NCBI GenBank assembly: GCA_902806575.1
Contig: CADCXD010000005.1
Location: 124,001-188,000 of the forward strand
Reading direction: 5' to 3'
Origin: Jackrogersella multiformis
Taxonomy: Eukaryota; Ascomycota; Sordariomycetes; Xylariales; Hypoxylaceae
DNA: 64,000 bases
The position numbers and the translations under genes were made by a program. Position 1 is the stretch's first letter, and each line of letters opens with the position of its first letter. Shown here piece by piece: positions 1 to 13,099 of this stretch. Below the pieces are notes generated by a model that was not told the origin of the DNA, made no database searches, and saw nothing but the letters and a program-made list of their open reading frames with translations.

Positions 1-84
1 TTACGAAGTCCTGGAGAGATTCCTAATCGCGAGGCAAGAAATCCCGCCTGCTGGATGGACGGGATATATCCCCAATGCCCACAG

Positions 85-110
85 TGTCCACCCTGTCCAC
101 CCTGTCTACC
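85..110. repeat. 9-bp tandem repeat (TGTCCACCC)
   Basis: Two exact copies of TGTCCACCC followed by a third, imperfect one. It is a simple minisatellite-like tract with no associated gene. Confidence 0.7.
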
Positions 111-1038
111 TCTCGGCATCTATATCACGAGTGATTTAATGGCTAGGATTCCTCGGATTGGACTATCGTTAGCCGCGTGAGTGGAAGATCAGAGGCTCAG
201 GATACTTATACGGCCCCCAACCTTCACCAGACGGGTATTTCTACCAATAAGTTAAAGTTCCATAATACCCAGAGGGTCGTCCTTTGGGAGACCTTGGCCG
301 GCTCCATCTGTCCTCGACTGCGACGTGCTTAAAACCATACGAGAAGAATATCGTTGCTGTTTCCTATCGGCGTTGCCAAAAAAGACGAGCGGAAAAAAAT
401 ACGTATATATACCTAGGTATATATGCGTACCTAGGTATGTAAGTATTATCATGATTATTATATTTAACAAACCCGAGTTAAAATCCTTACTTTAGTTGCG
501 CGTTCTATTAGCGTAAAGAAAAATCATAAAGGCCCCGGCGTTTACGTGAACATGTAAAAATAAGAATAAAATATAAAATAAAATATAATATACCTAATAT
601 AAAATAAAAACCTTATACGAGCGAACAACCGTACCACTACGTACACGAAATCTCTCTCGCAAGATTTTAGGTTGGATTCGATGCATCATTTAATTCTCGA
701 GGAGGTGATCTGGAAAATTCCATTCGAGGCGGTTCTTCCAGAAATCTTAGAATGGCTGGCCCCTCCATGCAGAAGCAGCTCAACTTCTGCGCGTGTGCGT
801 GTTGCTATAATAACGATCTACTAGGAAGAAGTACCGGGTTGGTCCGCCCCCCCGTGTGTTCGAAGTTACACTCTCTCCTTTCTGCATGTTGGTTCGGACG
901 ATGATACATGCATACACGCTTGCTGCCTGTGGTACTTATATGTCAACCCCCACAGATTCATTATGTAAGGTAACAAAGAAGCTCGATATATTATCATATG
1001 TATCATCATCACCTACCTCTCACATACATACCTAGGTA

Positions 1039-1070
1039 GGCACATAGGCACATAGGCACATAGGCACATA
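1039..1070. repeat. 8-bp tandem repeat (GGCACATA)x4
   Basis: Four perfect head-to-tail copies of GGCACATA, directly abutting a TACCTAGGTA palindrome at 1029-1038. Only a simple tandem repeat is visible. Confidence 0.85.
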
Positions 1071-1784
1071 AGCACCTACATAAGACACGCGCAAGTTTCG
1101 AACTAGTCGTTCTTTCTAGCGCGGCTAGGGCTCCTTTCTTTCTGCTGTCGTCGACCACCTATATGACACATATTATTTTGTGCGTTGAGGAGGGAACTGC
1201 CGTCCTGTGTCATCAAGCGACCTATTCTGTAACCGTTACTAGAAGATGGTGTTGTTCATAAACCTGCATCTGCGTAGTAGGATAGTTGGACCCTTAGTGG
1301 CGGTGATGACGATAGGTACCTAGCTTAATCTTAAGGTAACTTATTAATGGAAATAATATATTCGACATAGTACATAATAAAGATGATAATTATAATAAAA
1401 TTATCGGAGAGAGAGAAAACTAAAGGAAATTAATATTTATAAAAAATAAAAATAAAAAAATCCTTCCGTCAGGAACAGACGATGATAAGATACATGGGCC
1501 CCATCGTCGTAGCAGAGGCGAGCTTGGGCATTGGAAGCCATGGAAGCTTGAGGCTTGGTTGTCATTCTGCGAGGGGGTTATTGCTCCTTTGCCCGCTGCA
1601 ACTTATTATTTTTTCGTTAGATTTGCAAGATTTAATGCAGGCTGCAAGTCCAAACAACGACCTGCCGATTGAAGACTCTGCCCGACAGGGTTTCGATGGC
1701 TGTCATAATCCCCAATCCTGGTTTCCGTATTCGCAACCATGTTAGAATTATGATAGATGCTATTTCGATCTGTCGGCCGACAGT

Positions 1785-1810
1785 AATATCGAATATCGAA
1801 TATCGAATAT
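1785..1810. repeat. 7-bp tandem repeat (AATATCG)
   Basis: Three tandem copies of AATATCG followed by a partial unit. It is a simple repeat with no coding context. Confidence 0.7.
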
Positions 1811-4800
1811 GGGCGAGCCAGCCTCTCGCTAAGGGCCTAAGGCTCCCAAGCTTGCTAGTGATAAATATTCCTAGGTAGCAGTAGTAGGTAGCATTACGGG
1901 AGCATGCACACCCGGCACGCACGCACGCACGCATACATAACCTATGGAATATACCTACCTAGGTACGCCGCGACGCCATGACACCTCCGATGATGCCCTC
2001 GCCCTCTGCCACACAACAAGCCGCGGCACGACAGCATCGCAAATAGGACAAGAAAACGAGAGGGGTAGATTTTCCAAGGTTCCCCAGCTGGCGAACCCAA
2101 TACGCATATGTAGTAATACATGTAACGCCTGGCAGGTGAACGAAAGCAAGCGTGGCGGCAGCGTCGCACGACAGAGAGATCCAACCCCTTCCCCCTGGCG
2201 AAGGTCCCTGGCGAAGGTCCCTGGCGAGGATCGTGAACGTCCTATCCGTCACCCGGAGTATGTATTCAGAAAGAAAGATGAGGTTGGGGTAGACCTGGGA
2301 CGACCTCGAGCCATTGGCCAATGACCTGATCTACCGTGTCGGCATGTAATATCGGGCCTTGTTCATAGCATGGTTCCCGGCCTCCTCTGGCGCAGTCCGG
2401 ATTCGGTCAGTGTCATGTACCTTATTGAAATTTCATTACAGATTCATCTGCTCTCGCAATCGCCAGTGCACATACATGCAGACCTTGTAGATCTCGTCTC
2501 CTCGAATCTTGATTTCCCTATCCCAATGTATCTACCGCGGAAGGACGGTGCAACGCCTTGCTGTATGACCTACATACATGATGCCATACTCCAGGGTACG
2601 GCCAATCATCGCCGTGGCATATTGCAACCATGCGTTACATCTCGACCACGGGCGAGCGACGACAATCGAAATCTTCACAGATGGTCGTAGCGGGATGGGG
2701 GAAACCCGAGACCCCCGAGCCCCACGGGGCGCGGGAGAGCTTCGTCAACGAATTATTATATGAAGATATTATTATAGATACCTACCCAGCAAATATAGAT
2801 ATACCTAGATATATACAGATATAGATATAGATATGCAGGTATCGTCGTATATGGCGTAAGAAGATAATGTATTCTGACTATGGTACGAGACTAATGGTAC
2901 GAGCGGCAGACGTTTTCTTCCCATTTTTTCTCTCGTCGTCGTCGTCCTCCTCTTCTTCTAATAACACCTCTGCTGATTGCTTCCTCTTTTTACGGTAGTC
3001 CCTATAGCTGTAGCTGATGCACATTCTTCACGGCGTGGGGATGATGCTTCACATACAGATGCAGTTGGACGTTTTGGGACGAACCCTAGGGCACTAAGCT
3101 ATGATCATGCTAGTCATCTCAGGGATAAACCTACCTAGGTACATAAGTGTCGAACAAACCTTGCGCCGGCTAGTTCCAGTTCCATAATAATGCTCAACCC
3201 CATATAGGTAGCTTTGCCATGAACTTTTTTTGATTACTCTCCTCTCTCTCTTCTGCCCCTCGGTCGTGAGTCCCACGCCTCTCTTGGCACGATCTCCGAT
3301 GAGGCTGCTAGAGCCGTGCCATGTACGTACGTGCTCCGCGCTTCGTCCGTCGTTTACTTCATTTCTAGCGTCTCGTCAACCATGTCTTCGAAAGCACGTA
3401 GATGGAGTCTCGAAAATCTAATAACCATTAGGTATGGCGTGTCTTGCAAGCATGCCCGCCGGAATGATACCCTGACCATACCGGATATCCAACAATCTTG
3501 AATCGGGACTCGCCTGCAGCTTGCTAGCTGGCATCTTGAATCGTGAGAGTCATCTCTCGATGTCGAAGAAGCTGTACTATGTGTGGCATCTCTATCAAAC
3601 CAGGTTAGGCAAATGTATTATCATTACCCTACGGTACGATGTCGCCGATGGACCTCCTCGGTCGAGCTAAGCTAGGTACATTGCATACCTAGCTTAGTCT
3701 CCGGCTTCATTGTCGTCGTGTCGATATTATTCCATATGTCATCATCTTATTTTCCTTATCATCACTTGGATACTAGATATGTGGGTGTTGTGAGTGTTGT
3801 GCGTGTGTGGCTTTACAATTCAGCCTAGAAGGCTTTTTGGCTATCTAAGCCCCTAGATTAATGACATAGTCCATTGCCACTCGATAGAGAATACCCAACT
3901 CCCGTATTACGATTTCGTTCTTAAAATATAATAATACTCATAATATAATATGCTTGCTCGCGGTTCGTCTCATTTCGCTATTGCGGCTTTTGTGAAAGAG
4001 GAATATGAGGTATGTTGTACCAAGTAACTCGGAAGACGTCGTTACGTTTCGTATCCTATTAGCGACTGGTCTTATTACCTACCTAGGTATATTATTCATC
4101 TCTGACGTTCGGCGGATTTGCTGCAGAACAGGGAATACGCATAGATCCATGACCACGCCGTCCAGCTGTTCGTCGTCTTCTTTCATGCTTTGATGATCAG
4201 GATCTTCCCGCCGCCATTTTTAGCGACGGGGTGATTGTGGAGACGACGTTGGGCTAATCCATGGACAGAGCCCCGGAAGAAAGGCAAAAAAAGACGAGGA
4301 AGAAAACATTGTCGACCGTGCGGCACCTAATCGGCTGTCCACAGACCGAACACACAGACCGAGCGGACAGGCCCATGATGGGGCTCTAATCCGTAGTTCG
4401 GTTCAGCAGCATCGAAGGAACGTGACCAGCACTTTTGCAACCATGGTTCGTTACGCATCAACCTAGCAGGCATGCCTACCAGCCGGCCGAATGAGGGATT
4501 TCCTAGAGTTCTCATTGTTCCATAAAGGAAAGGCATTGCGTTCACCGGTCGCGGAGATATATTATATGCTCCTCGATTCGTTAAACGACGGAGGAATCTT
4601 AGGGATGCTATTAGGGGTTCGCAGTTCGGTGAGCTCTTTTCGGTAAAGGTGTATAATTCTAATTTACTCTTCACCATCCGACATCTTACTACTAAAGACG
4701 GATGCCCAAGGAAAGCTTTATTATCATGGTTTCGCATTAGCGGCCCCCGTACCGAATGGCTACCTAGGTATAGATCTCGATTTGGAAATTTTACCAATTT

Positions 4801-5228
4801 TACACGTTTATTAGGTACGACACACGACGGAAATATTACCGTGCCTAAAGAGAAATTCTGGTGAATCTTTTTTCGCTGACCGAGGGCCGCAGGTCAAACA
4901 ACTACCTACGACAACAATAATAACGCCTGCCAAGCACAGTAGTAAATTATTTTATTACACTACATATAGAACTGCCAGTTCCCAAAGCATGGATTCGGTA
5001 TCTTCGGCACCAGGATTCTAATCCTAACTGATGACAGGTCAAAGGTCAAAATGACATTCCTCGTCAAAAACTTCCTGCCTTTACCTACCTCCTCATTGTT
5101 GCCTCCTCTCTATAGTCTAGGTACTCAAGCCGTCGTACAAGAGTCGGATCCACTGAGCAAACAAACAAAAAATCGTGGAATCAAGGTCCTCGCACGATCA
5201 AAGAAAACAATCTGTCCTCTCGCGATTA

Positions 5229-5300
5229 AGAGAGAGGGAGAGGGAGGGAGAGAGTGTGTGTGTGTATGCGAGTGAGCGAGAAAGAGAGAGGCAAAGGGAG
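5229..5300. repeat. GA/GT-rich low-complexity tract
   Basis: A purine-rich run of AGAG/GGGAG units passes into a short GT run and back to GA-rich sequence. Open frames crossing it (5125-5415 minus, 5175-5450 plus) are artefacts of the low complexity. Confidence 0.8.
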
Positions 5301-8300
5301 AAAGCTGCGGCTCATATGCGGCAGGGCATCTACAAGTTTCTGCAACCTCCAGGAGGACGGCCAGATGAGGCGGTCTCCGATAGCAGCGATGTTGCGCTGG
5401 ACTTTCCATTTCCATACCAGCATCAGTCCATCACGTCAGCAGCTTTTTGACCGGAGTACCTTAGAACCTACCTAGGTCCTACCTACCTATCGCTGGGAGC
5501 GAAACGGGCAAATCATCGTTGTCCCACCTCATATCCTCGTCCGGTGTTGGGCCCCAAGTGGTTCTTTTTTGCAACCATAGCCCTCGCTTATACGACAGGG
5601 CCTAGATTAATACCTAGCACCCTACTCGCAAGGGAGTGATCTTAGCCACAGACTTAAATTCCTCCGAGAAAGCGTGGCCGCCCACGTTGTCCTCGTTTCA
5701 TTTCCCTTTTTGCAGTCGAGCGAGATAACGGGGGAGGGAGGTACTCGCAGGTACTCCTTCGTACCTGGTTGCATGGCTAGCTGGTAAAAATGTCCGTTTG
5801 TCGAAGCAACGACGCGGTTCGCAGCCCGTCTCATACCTACATGACGCCAGTCCCAAGTTGTTTAAGCGGTCCAGCGTCCCGCCTAGCAACGTACGTACGG
5901 CCTGGCGATGGTAGGGATGGTACCCAGCCGGAATAAGAAAGAAGCAAAGGTGATTTATTTTCTGCAAGGACCTACCCGAGAAGGTAGAGAGCTCGCAGTA
6001 GGTAGGTACCTCCCTAGGACTCGCTGGCTTCTGGATCATAGCACCCGGGCACCACCAGCGCATCTGTATTCGGCAGCTCCAGAGTCCCATTAGTCGATGG
6101 AACCTCGACCCAGATCTAGAAATACTAATTTGGCCCACAGCGGGAGACAAGGCTCGCGGAAGCACGAGCTCACATCCGGTCAGAGGTGATCCAGATGATG
6201 TGCATCTAGGGCCGCTTTGTGGCGAAATTACTATGTTTGCGGATAAATTCAGTGCCTAGGTAGGTATACTTTCTGACCTTTCACGACGTATCTAGATCTA
6301 GACGCTACCTAGGTATATTTTGCTCTCTGCACGGTAGCCTCTGCGGTAGCCTATAACGGGTACCTTGTGCGCTCTCGCTGGCGAGTCGAGTTCCCTCCGC
6401 GCTCTCCCCTCTGATTTACGTCAGGTTCATATGATCCCTTCGCCTCCTGCATGATCCTAAAGCACAACATGCATGCTGCAGCGGTGCTATGAGTTGTTCT
6501 CTTATGCGAGAGGCCTTTCTGCCGGCCCCGTGGTAAACAACCCCACGTTTCGTCCTACGGTATGATATCAAACCCACGAGGGTCAATACTGAAAGGGAGA
6601 GAAAGATGAAAAAATTTTCCCTTTTGTTCTCGTTCCCCTGTCGCCGTAAAACGTTGTCCCTTTTTGGTAGGAGTAGGCCCTTACAAAGAATTAAATAAAA
6701 AAATCCAGGAATATGGAAACCAACCAACCCGTCGCCGTGAGTCGCTTGGCTAGCTACCCCCCCTGTCGATACGGCACACTGATCTCATCAGTGTAAAGCA
6801 ATATGGCGGTCAAGCACGATAGCCATCCTCACTAAAGTATCCAACCTGTGCTCGCAGTTCGCGGTCGGCGTCCACTCGTGACGACTACTACACGGGCTGC
6901 GATAATATGCAGATGCATGTTGGCTGGCTATTATAAAACTATCCGTCTATGGATGGCTGTCGAACGAAGTTGCCTATGTCGCCCGACTATCGCTGTCGGC
7001 ACGATAGCATGGAAGTGGCTAACGTTTGTGGCGAGTCCCGCGATGGATTGCGTCCTTAGCGTCGCCATTCGCTGGCTCGTCGCCCGCAATGGCCTGGGGC
7101 GACGAATAGAGAGCTCTACCTCCTCCCCGTCCTATGCTTAAAAGGGCTCAGCTGAGGCCGCGGCCACAACCATTACCATGGTAATAGGCAAGACCCAGCC
7201 GGCGAGTCGTCTCCGAGCGATCGATGCTCTTTTTGTCGAGGGCATGCGGGACCGGACAGATTGTCCTTGACAAGGAGGAGCATCGTGCTCTTCTTTTTCC
7301 GCATTCGAACTCGCCGGGAACGCGCCGGGCCACTCGGCAGTGCAGTTCTAGATTCTCACTTGCCGACGACCCTGGTCGCAGTTGTATGATAAGCTCTTGC
7401 TTCTCGTCATTCTTTTCCCCTCAATAATAACGCCAACCTGCCAAGCACTAGCTTGCTTTCGCAACGGCTACAAGAGGGTCGATCTTCGTCGCTCCGATAT
7501 TGAGAGCATCCAATGCGATGGCGAGCGACGAGAGAGAACGGGGTTTCGTCGCGGTAGAGAGGCGAACCTCCAGCCAGAATGGTGGTGAGTACTTGACGGT
7601 ACCGCGAAGGTACGGAGAGGTGCTCTTCGAACGACAGCGGTCCTGGGACTTAATAATGGCCTGTATTGCGCGGTAGGACGTACGAGGTGAAGATGTTCGA
7701 CTCGAGAGACCGGCGTATGGGTTTCGCCCCCGATCTACCGTAGCACTATCTTGCGGACCGTAACCTTCCTCGCGGTTACGATGATAGACTCGTCTCGGCC
7801 GCTCGAGGCCAGAGTTTCGGAGGTCCTAAGAGCTTTTACCCTATCCGTTCCCGGAATGTGATATCTAGGGTGACTATCTGCAAGTTTATATTAAAATCTT
7901 AGAAGCACGCTGACGACATGTCGCAAGTTCGATTAGATATTTTTGATACCGCAACGGAAACTTCTGACGATAACCCTATTCCTCGGGATCGTGAGTATCG
8001 GTTAGCTCGGACTAGCCTACGAGACACCCATACTTAAACCTTGGGAAGCCTTCCTGCAAGCGGCCATGACCATACGTGATGTTGAAACGTGTTCAATAAT
8101 AAGCCAACTGTCAAACAAGGTAAAGAGGGGACGTTGCCGAGCTCGGCTCGCCACGGAAGACAGCACTTTGCGAACCGGCTCTTTCGCCAAAGCGGAACGT
8201 TAAATTTTATTTTATTCTATTTTATTATTAGTGAGCTTATCATTGTTTAACAGAGTGACTGATATTCAACGCAACAGTATCCCCGTTCTCCAATACTAGC

Positions 8301-10207
8301 TCAACGATGTCCGTCGGACAAATACGTTGTCTTGGTCGACCAGAAATCATTAGAGCGGCGTTTCTTTGAAAAGCCATTCCCGGCATCGACAATAACAAAA
8401 AGAGACACGGTCTGGGATATTTCAGACCGGTCAACTTATACTGGGACCTCGGGATCTCGTACCATCATCGGACCGGGCTTCGAGAGCGGAAGGGCCGACG
8501 TTTATTTACATCGGCTCTAACACTCGGCGTCGGTTATCGGTCGGGGTTCTACCCAGTCTAGTATTGGTAGATGAATTTTTCAACATTCAAATGAGAAAAA
8601 AAAGAAGAAAAAGGCGAAGCAGACCTGTCAGCCTACAGGACTTCGGTAACGCGAAGGGGAGACAAGCAATGGGAATATCATCGGTGCTATATAATTGTAT
8701 CAGATAGTTATAAGCAGTTTACGCAAGTCCCTATTCCTCGGCTCCTAAAAAGATGAGAAATCTAATTCAATATCATTCTCTTTTCTAGTTACCTACCTAG
8801 GTAGCCATGACGATATTAGCTGGCCACGGAGCTAGGTATAATAAGAGATCATTTCATCCCGGCTCATTGTGAGCCCTACCTAGTGCCTAGTCGTGATCTT
8901 GCCGCAACCATGTGTGCTTACCTTACCTACGCACACAGGTGGTAGGTACCTAAATCTAAAATCGGTTCAGAATTGCGAGGCGTTCTAGACATCATACACA
9001 ATATCGCAGTCTTATTATGTGGTATGGCTAAACTGACAGTGCCTAGGTGGCTAGGAGCGATTCATACGGGCTTATCTGAGCTATTTAACATTCCCTCTCG
9101 GTAAACGTATTCGAAACCCATTTCAAACGCACAGGAATGCCAACGCTCCTTTCTATACAACCTTACACGTGTAAGCTACTCCTATTTATGACACCTTCGA
9201 AGGAGCGGTTAGGAATATTTGAAGTCGATTATGTTGGTTGACAGGCATAACGCTGAAACCGGGCGAGGTTCGGGGTTCGAGGTTCTTACATCTTCTATAT
9301 TTACTATTTTATTTTATTTATTCTTTACATTACAAATGTTACACAAGGGAATGCGGATGTTATTTTGCGCAACTGGCTTGGCTGTCACATGCGGCTTCCT
9401 ATCATTGCCACGCCGCCTCGGGACATCTCATAGTATTTATGATTATTCTGACGAATACTTATTCTCTAGCTCAGCTTCGCCTCATCCTTCGTGTCGAACG
9501 GCGTTGGTCGGCTGATTCCATACCCGAGACTGTACGACGACGAATTACGCGGCTGTATGTTAATCGACAACTCTAAATGCACAGCTGAACGACGTTCCAG
9601 GCTCTCACGCTTTGACTTTGGCTTCCGATCAAGTACCCGGGGGTGAGGGGATGGGCAAATGATGAATCTGCCGAGTTGCTGGAGTGCTCGGTGAGATAGA
9701 ATGAATCTTACGTTAATCGAGATTATGAACTGGTCATCTGAGTACAGGAGGAAATGAGGTACATCAGGATAAACGAAACCTCGATGGTCTAAAGACATTC
9801 GACGGTAGCTTGTCCTGAATCATGTTGTCTGCCTATCATAAGTTCATAACCACTCGTCGAAAGTTACGGTACCTCGGTCGACACTCCATTACATACACTA
9901 GTGTATGCATTTTCAACCTTTCAATGCTCTACCACGAAAAGAGATCTACACGGATCCCCCTCCGGCCGTGCTAATCTGCCTAGTAAACGCTAAATCGTCA
10001 AGACCGATAACCACCAGTCATGTTCATGCATGACAACTTTCGCTAGTTTCCCTCTTTCGGAGCTGAGGAAGATAAGGAAGATTCAGCTGGGTACTCATTT
10101 CACCTCTCTTCGCCTCTCTTCGCCTATCTCACACATCACATACATATGGGTATCTAGGATTTACCTAGCGTGAGTCTTTCTCTAAGCTGACTGACTGCCA
10201 ACTGGTC

Positions 10208-10263
10208 GGCTACCTGCCTTGTACCCAGGTACCTACCTAGGTACCTAGGTAGGTAGGCAGCCA
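10208..10263. repeat. Compound palindrome built from TACCTAGGTA units
   Basis: Two overlapping TACCTAGGTA decamers (10234 and 10242) are nested inside a larger imperfect inverted repeat. The left arm GGCTACCTGCCT mirrors the right arm AGGTAGGCAGCC. It could form a cruciform or hairpin. No gene is attached to it. Confidence 0.75.
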
Positions 10264-10328
10264 GCAGGATCAGTTTCGTGGACGGCTCTGGATCTGCCCA
10301 GGCTTTATTGCTGATCACGACAAAAACG

Positions 10329-10352
10329 TCTAGAATTCTAGAATTCTAGAAT
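10329..10352. repeat. 8-bp tandem repeat (TCTAGAAT)x3
   Basis: Three perfect head-to-tail copies of TCTAGAAT, each containing an XbaI-like palindrome TCTAGA. Simple repeat. Confidence 0.85.
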
Positions 10353-11638
10353 CCTAAGAATACGACGATCTTAATGGTCAATTTCCGCAATCGATAAGAA
10401 CTCCAATGACCCGAACGGTAGACCCGAACCCCTGTACAGGGCTGTCCCAGGGTTCGCCGCTACCCCGAAAGCGCCCGACCTTCTTCCCCTCTTCAGAAGG
10501 TGCGTTAGAAGTTAAGTTATTAAACCCACGTGCAAGGTCAGGAAGGTACAATACAATACAATACTTCGTATGGAGACCTTAAGTTTGTAAGGTCTAGGAC
10601 CTGGTGGCCGCTGAAATAACGAAATGGAATGGTGAGGCTGAACGTTGCTTCCCCGTCCCCGTTCCCCGTCCCCCGTTCCCAGTTTCCCCCTCCTTTCCGA
10701 CTCCTTTCATGTTATGCTTGCTCATTTCCCTTGCCTGGCCAACGCTTGGCTTTGTGTAGCCTTCCGCTAAGTCTTCTCCGCCTCTTTCTTAGTTCGCATT
10801 CGCTGCGTAATCCTCTCATCATCCTTTTCTTCTTCGCCATCACCGCCATCTGATCCTCGTTATTATTAGAAGATACACCACATACATGAGTCGAGAATAA
10901 AGAAAAATAAAAAAATAAAGATATCATAAAGGATTATTTCGAACATTCGTTTAGTCAGTTCTTACTTCACTGCTTAGGTAGATATTACTCTATCACTCTC
11001 TTCGGATGACTGAAACTTGAATTATTGTGTTCTTACGCGTCTCATTGTCCTCTCACCGTCACCGTCATATCGTATTGGCCAAGCAAATCATTGTTTTCCC
11101 CTCCAAAACTCCAAAAAAACCAGAGGCCCACCAATCCGTCCACGAGCTAGTAACTTATCAATCACATGGTAAAAACAACAACCGCAACCACCACTACCAC
11201 CACCGTCGGTCATAGCGGACGAATTGGCCTATTGTTGATGTCACTCTGATCACAATTATCCTTGGTCTTAGTCATCCCGAATCTTCTTGAGTGATTTATT
11301 TATTTGTTATTATTATTATTATTATTCGAACCGCTATCCCGCGCACCTATTCATACGTGCCGATCCCTATTCAATGTCTTTATTCCGGTGATTCCGCATC
11401 TGTGGCCGTTTGCGAGCCGCCTCTTTTTGCTATCCTCTCTGCTAGTGACACGGCATTTAGTCAGTCGCGCTCACGTCGTTGGGTCGAACGTCCCGTTTCT
11501 TCCTGAATCGTCTTATCTGCACCGCAATCCTCGATGGTTCCGCGATAACCTATAGGTATATGTATGTGTATATAAAGTTCAAACATATACGCCTACATAT
11601 ACGTAAGTACGCCGCTGTAATTGCCTTCGTCTCGAGCG

Positions 11639-13099
11639 ATGGCGTCAATTCACAGCCTATCGGGGGTAGGGCCGCATAGTTCAAGTAACAAGATAAACAA
11701 GTCGAGAGCTAGGACGGCGGTGAAGCCAATTCTCAAGAAACCATCGTCGCAGGCGGAGAAGACTTCGTTAGACCTGGACAGGGGATGGCTGGAGCAGAAT
11801 ACGCAACGCCGAAGCCACGACGGCTGGGGAGGAGGAACGGGAGGCGGAGTGTTCTTCGACCAGTCGAGTAAGGATACGACCATCACATTCAACGAGGCGG
11901 TCGGAACCCGTCGGTACAATCATTCCAGATCGATCAGCGGTGCAAGCCACATTTCCGTCGCCACGTCTAGCAGTTCCGGTCCGCGTCATCATGTCGGAGC
12001 ACCGTTCGTGCATCCCTTCCAGCAGACACCTCGGAATTCGACCCCGCCATTGTCGTATGCCAATTCGCAGACGTCCTTCTTCGGCATCACCGAGGACGAC
12101 GACAATGAAGATGACAACGACAACGACCCCAACAACAGCAGCGGCAGTCATAGGAACAGCCTCCAGATTCATCCCGTCAACCCTAATTCTCACTCGCAGC
12201 CGAGTCTTGGTCCTCGGCGGCCGTCTCTAGCGAGCAGCCAGCGTACTTCGTCTTTTTCCGAAGTTAACAGTGCGCACCCTTCCTCTCCCCATCCTTCCCA
12301 TCATCCGCCTTCTCTCAGAATCAATACGTCGCGCAACGTATCGGCCACACCGACGCAGTCCTCTCGTCTAGCCAACGTCGCAAGCCGATCTGATCTGCAA
12401 GTCGATTCCATGCTGGAGTCGCCTAGCTCGCCTGCCAATGCCGTGTCAATTCATATGGCGTCGCCGGCCAGCTCTGCAGCCCCGATGTCGCCACTACGTT
12501 CTTCATTCGAGGCGGCCGGGTTTCCGCGCTTGCGCGCCAAGTCCGATCTCGACACCGCAACCCGCGCCGAGCATCTCCGGGAGGCTCGTCGAAAATTCGA
12601 GCTGAGGGAAAAGGCAAAGGAGGAGAAATACGCGCGAGAAGAGATCAAGCGTAGGGAGCGCGCCGACAACAAGCGCGCTCTCGAATTGGAAAAGCACGCG
12701 GCCGCGCTGTACAAGGAGCAGATAGCAGCGAGAGCACGCCAAGAAGCGGCCGAGCTCGAGGAGGCGATGGCCCGCGGGAAGCAGAATAGGAAGATCAGCG
12801 CGACAAGTAGCGGCCGCCCCAGCTTAGCCATTTCCCGAACCAGTATGTCCCGGCCGGGTACATCTCGCAGGAATGCCCCCAGCCCCTTAGCGGAGGCCGA
12901 GAGGTTCGCAAGCAGCAACTACGACAGTCTGGATGCGAAAAGTCCGCCGGCGTTCGGTAACGAGGCCGGAGGAGCTCAGGAAGTTGTTTTCCAGTCATCC
13001 AAGCGAAAAAGCACAGCCAAGAAGAAGACTCAGAGCACATGGACCATGTTCATCCTATGGCTGAGAACGAAACTGCTGCGGGTGAGCAAAGGTCGTTGA
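11639..13099 (+). CDS. Coiled-coil, low-complexity protein of unknown function (486 aa)
   Basis: A single uninterrupted reading frame from the ATG at 11639; the frame is open a little further upstream but has no ATG there. I do not recognise a named family. The N-terminal 300 residues are Ser/Pro/Asn-rich and look disordered. They include a basic PILKKPS motif near residue 30, a proline-rich stretch with PFQQTPR, and a short acidic Asp/Asn run. Residues about 309-383 are dense in Arg, Lys, Glu and Ala with heptad-like spacing and should form a long coiled coil. The C-terminus ends in a short hydrophobic, basic segment (WTMFILWLRTK). Codon use is typical of coding sequence and long shadow frames occur on the other strand. 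A GTGAGC just before the stop could be a splice donor (downstream frame QVLALHSIV...), but the simple stop is preferred. A scaffold or cytoskeletal role is only a guess. Confidence 0.85.
   Translation: MASIHSLSGVGPHSSSNKINKSRARTAVKPILKKPSSQAEKTSLDLDRGWLEQNTQRRSHDGWGGGTGGGVFFDQSSKDTTITFNEAVGTRRYNHSRSISGASHISVATSSSSGPRHHVGAPFVHPFQQTPRNSTPPLSYANSQTSFFGITEDDDNEDDNDNDPNNSSGSHRNSLQIHPVNPNSHSQPSLGPRRPSLASSQRTSSFSEVNSAHPSSPHPSHHPPSLRINTSRNVSATPTQSSRLANVASRSDLQVDSMLESPSSPANAVSIHMASPASSAAPMSPLRSSFEAAGFPRLRAKSDLDTATRAEHLREARRKFELREKAKEEKYAREEIKRRERADNKRALELEKHAAALYKEQIAARARQEAAELEEAMARGKQNRKISATSSGRPSLAISRTSMSRPGTSRRNAPSPLAEAERFASSNYDSLDAKSPPAFGNEAGGAQEVVFQSSKRKSTAKKKTQSTWTMFILWLRTKLLRVSKGR

Larger units (their letters stand above)
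1..11638. other. Long stretch without a supportable gene
   Basis: No reading frame here has a recognisable domain, a consistent codon pattern or plausible splice-joined exons; the open frames are short and mostly overlap on opposite strands. Base composition looks mixed, not the extreme A+T of the block at 37.7-45 kb. The stretch holds short tandem repeats (near 85, 1039, 1785, 5229, 10329) and eleven exact copies of the palindrome TACCTAGGTA. I saw no tRNA or 5S rRNA by eye. The last few hundred bases before 11639 are presumably promoter and 5' leader of the next gene; they include a TTA-type triplet run near 11310. Decayed genes could be hidden here. Confidence 0.6.

Noticed and set aside
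4327..4797. 156-codon minus-strand frame
   Set aside because: No recognised domain or splice partner. I considered an rRNA-related or decayed transposon origin but saw no matching conserved segment.
5125..5450. Overlapping open frames on both strands
   Set aside because: They are created by the GA/GT low-complexity tract.
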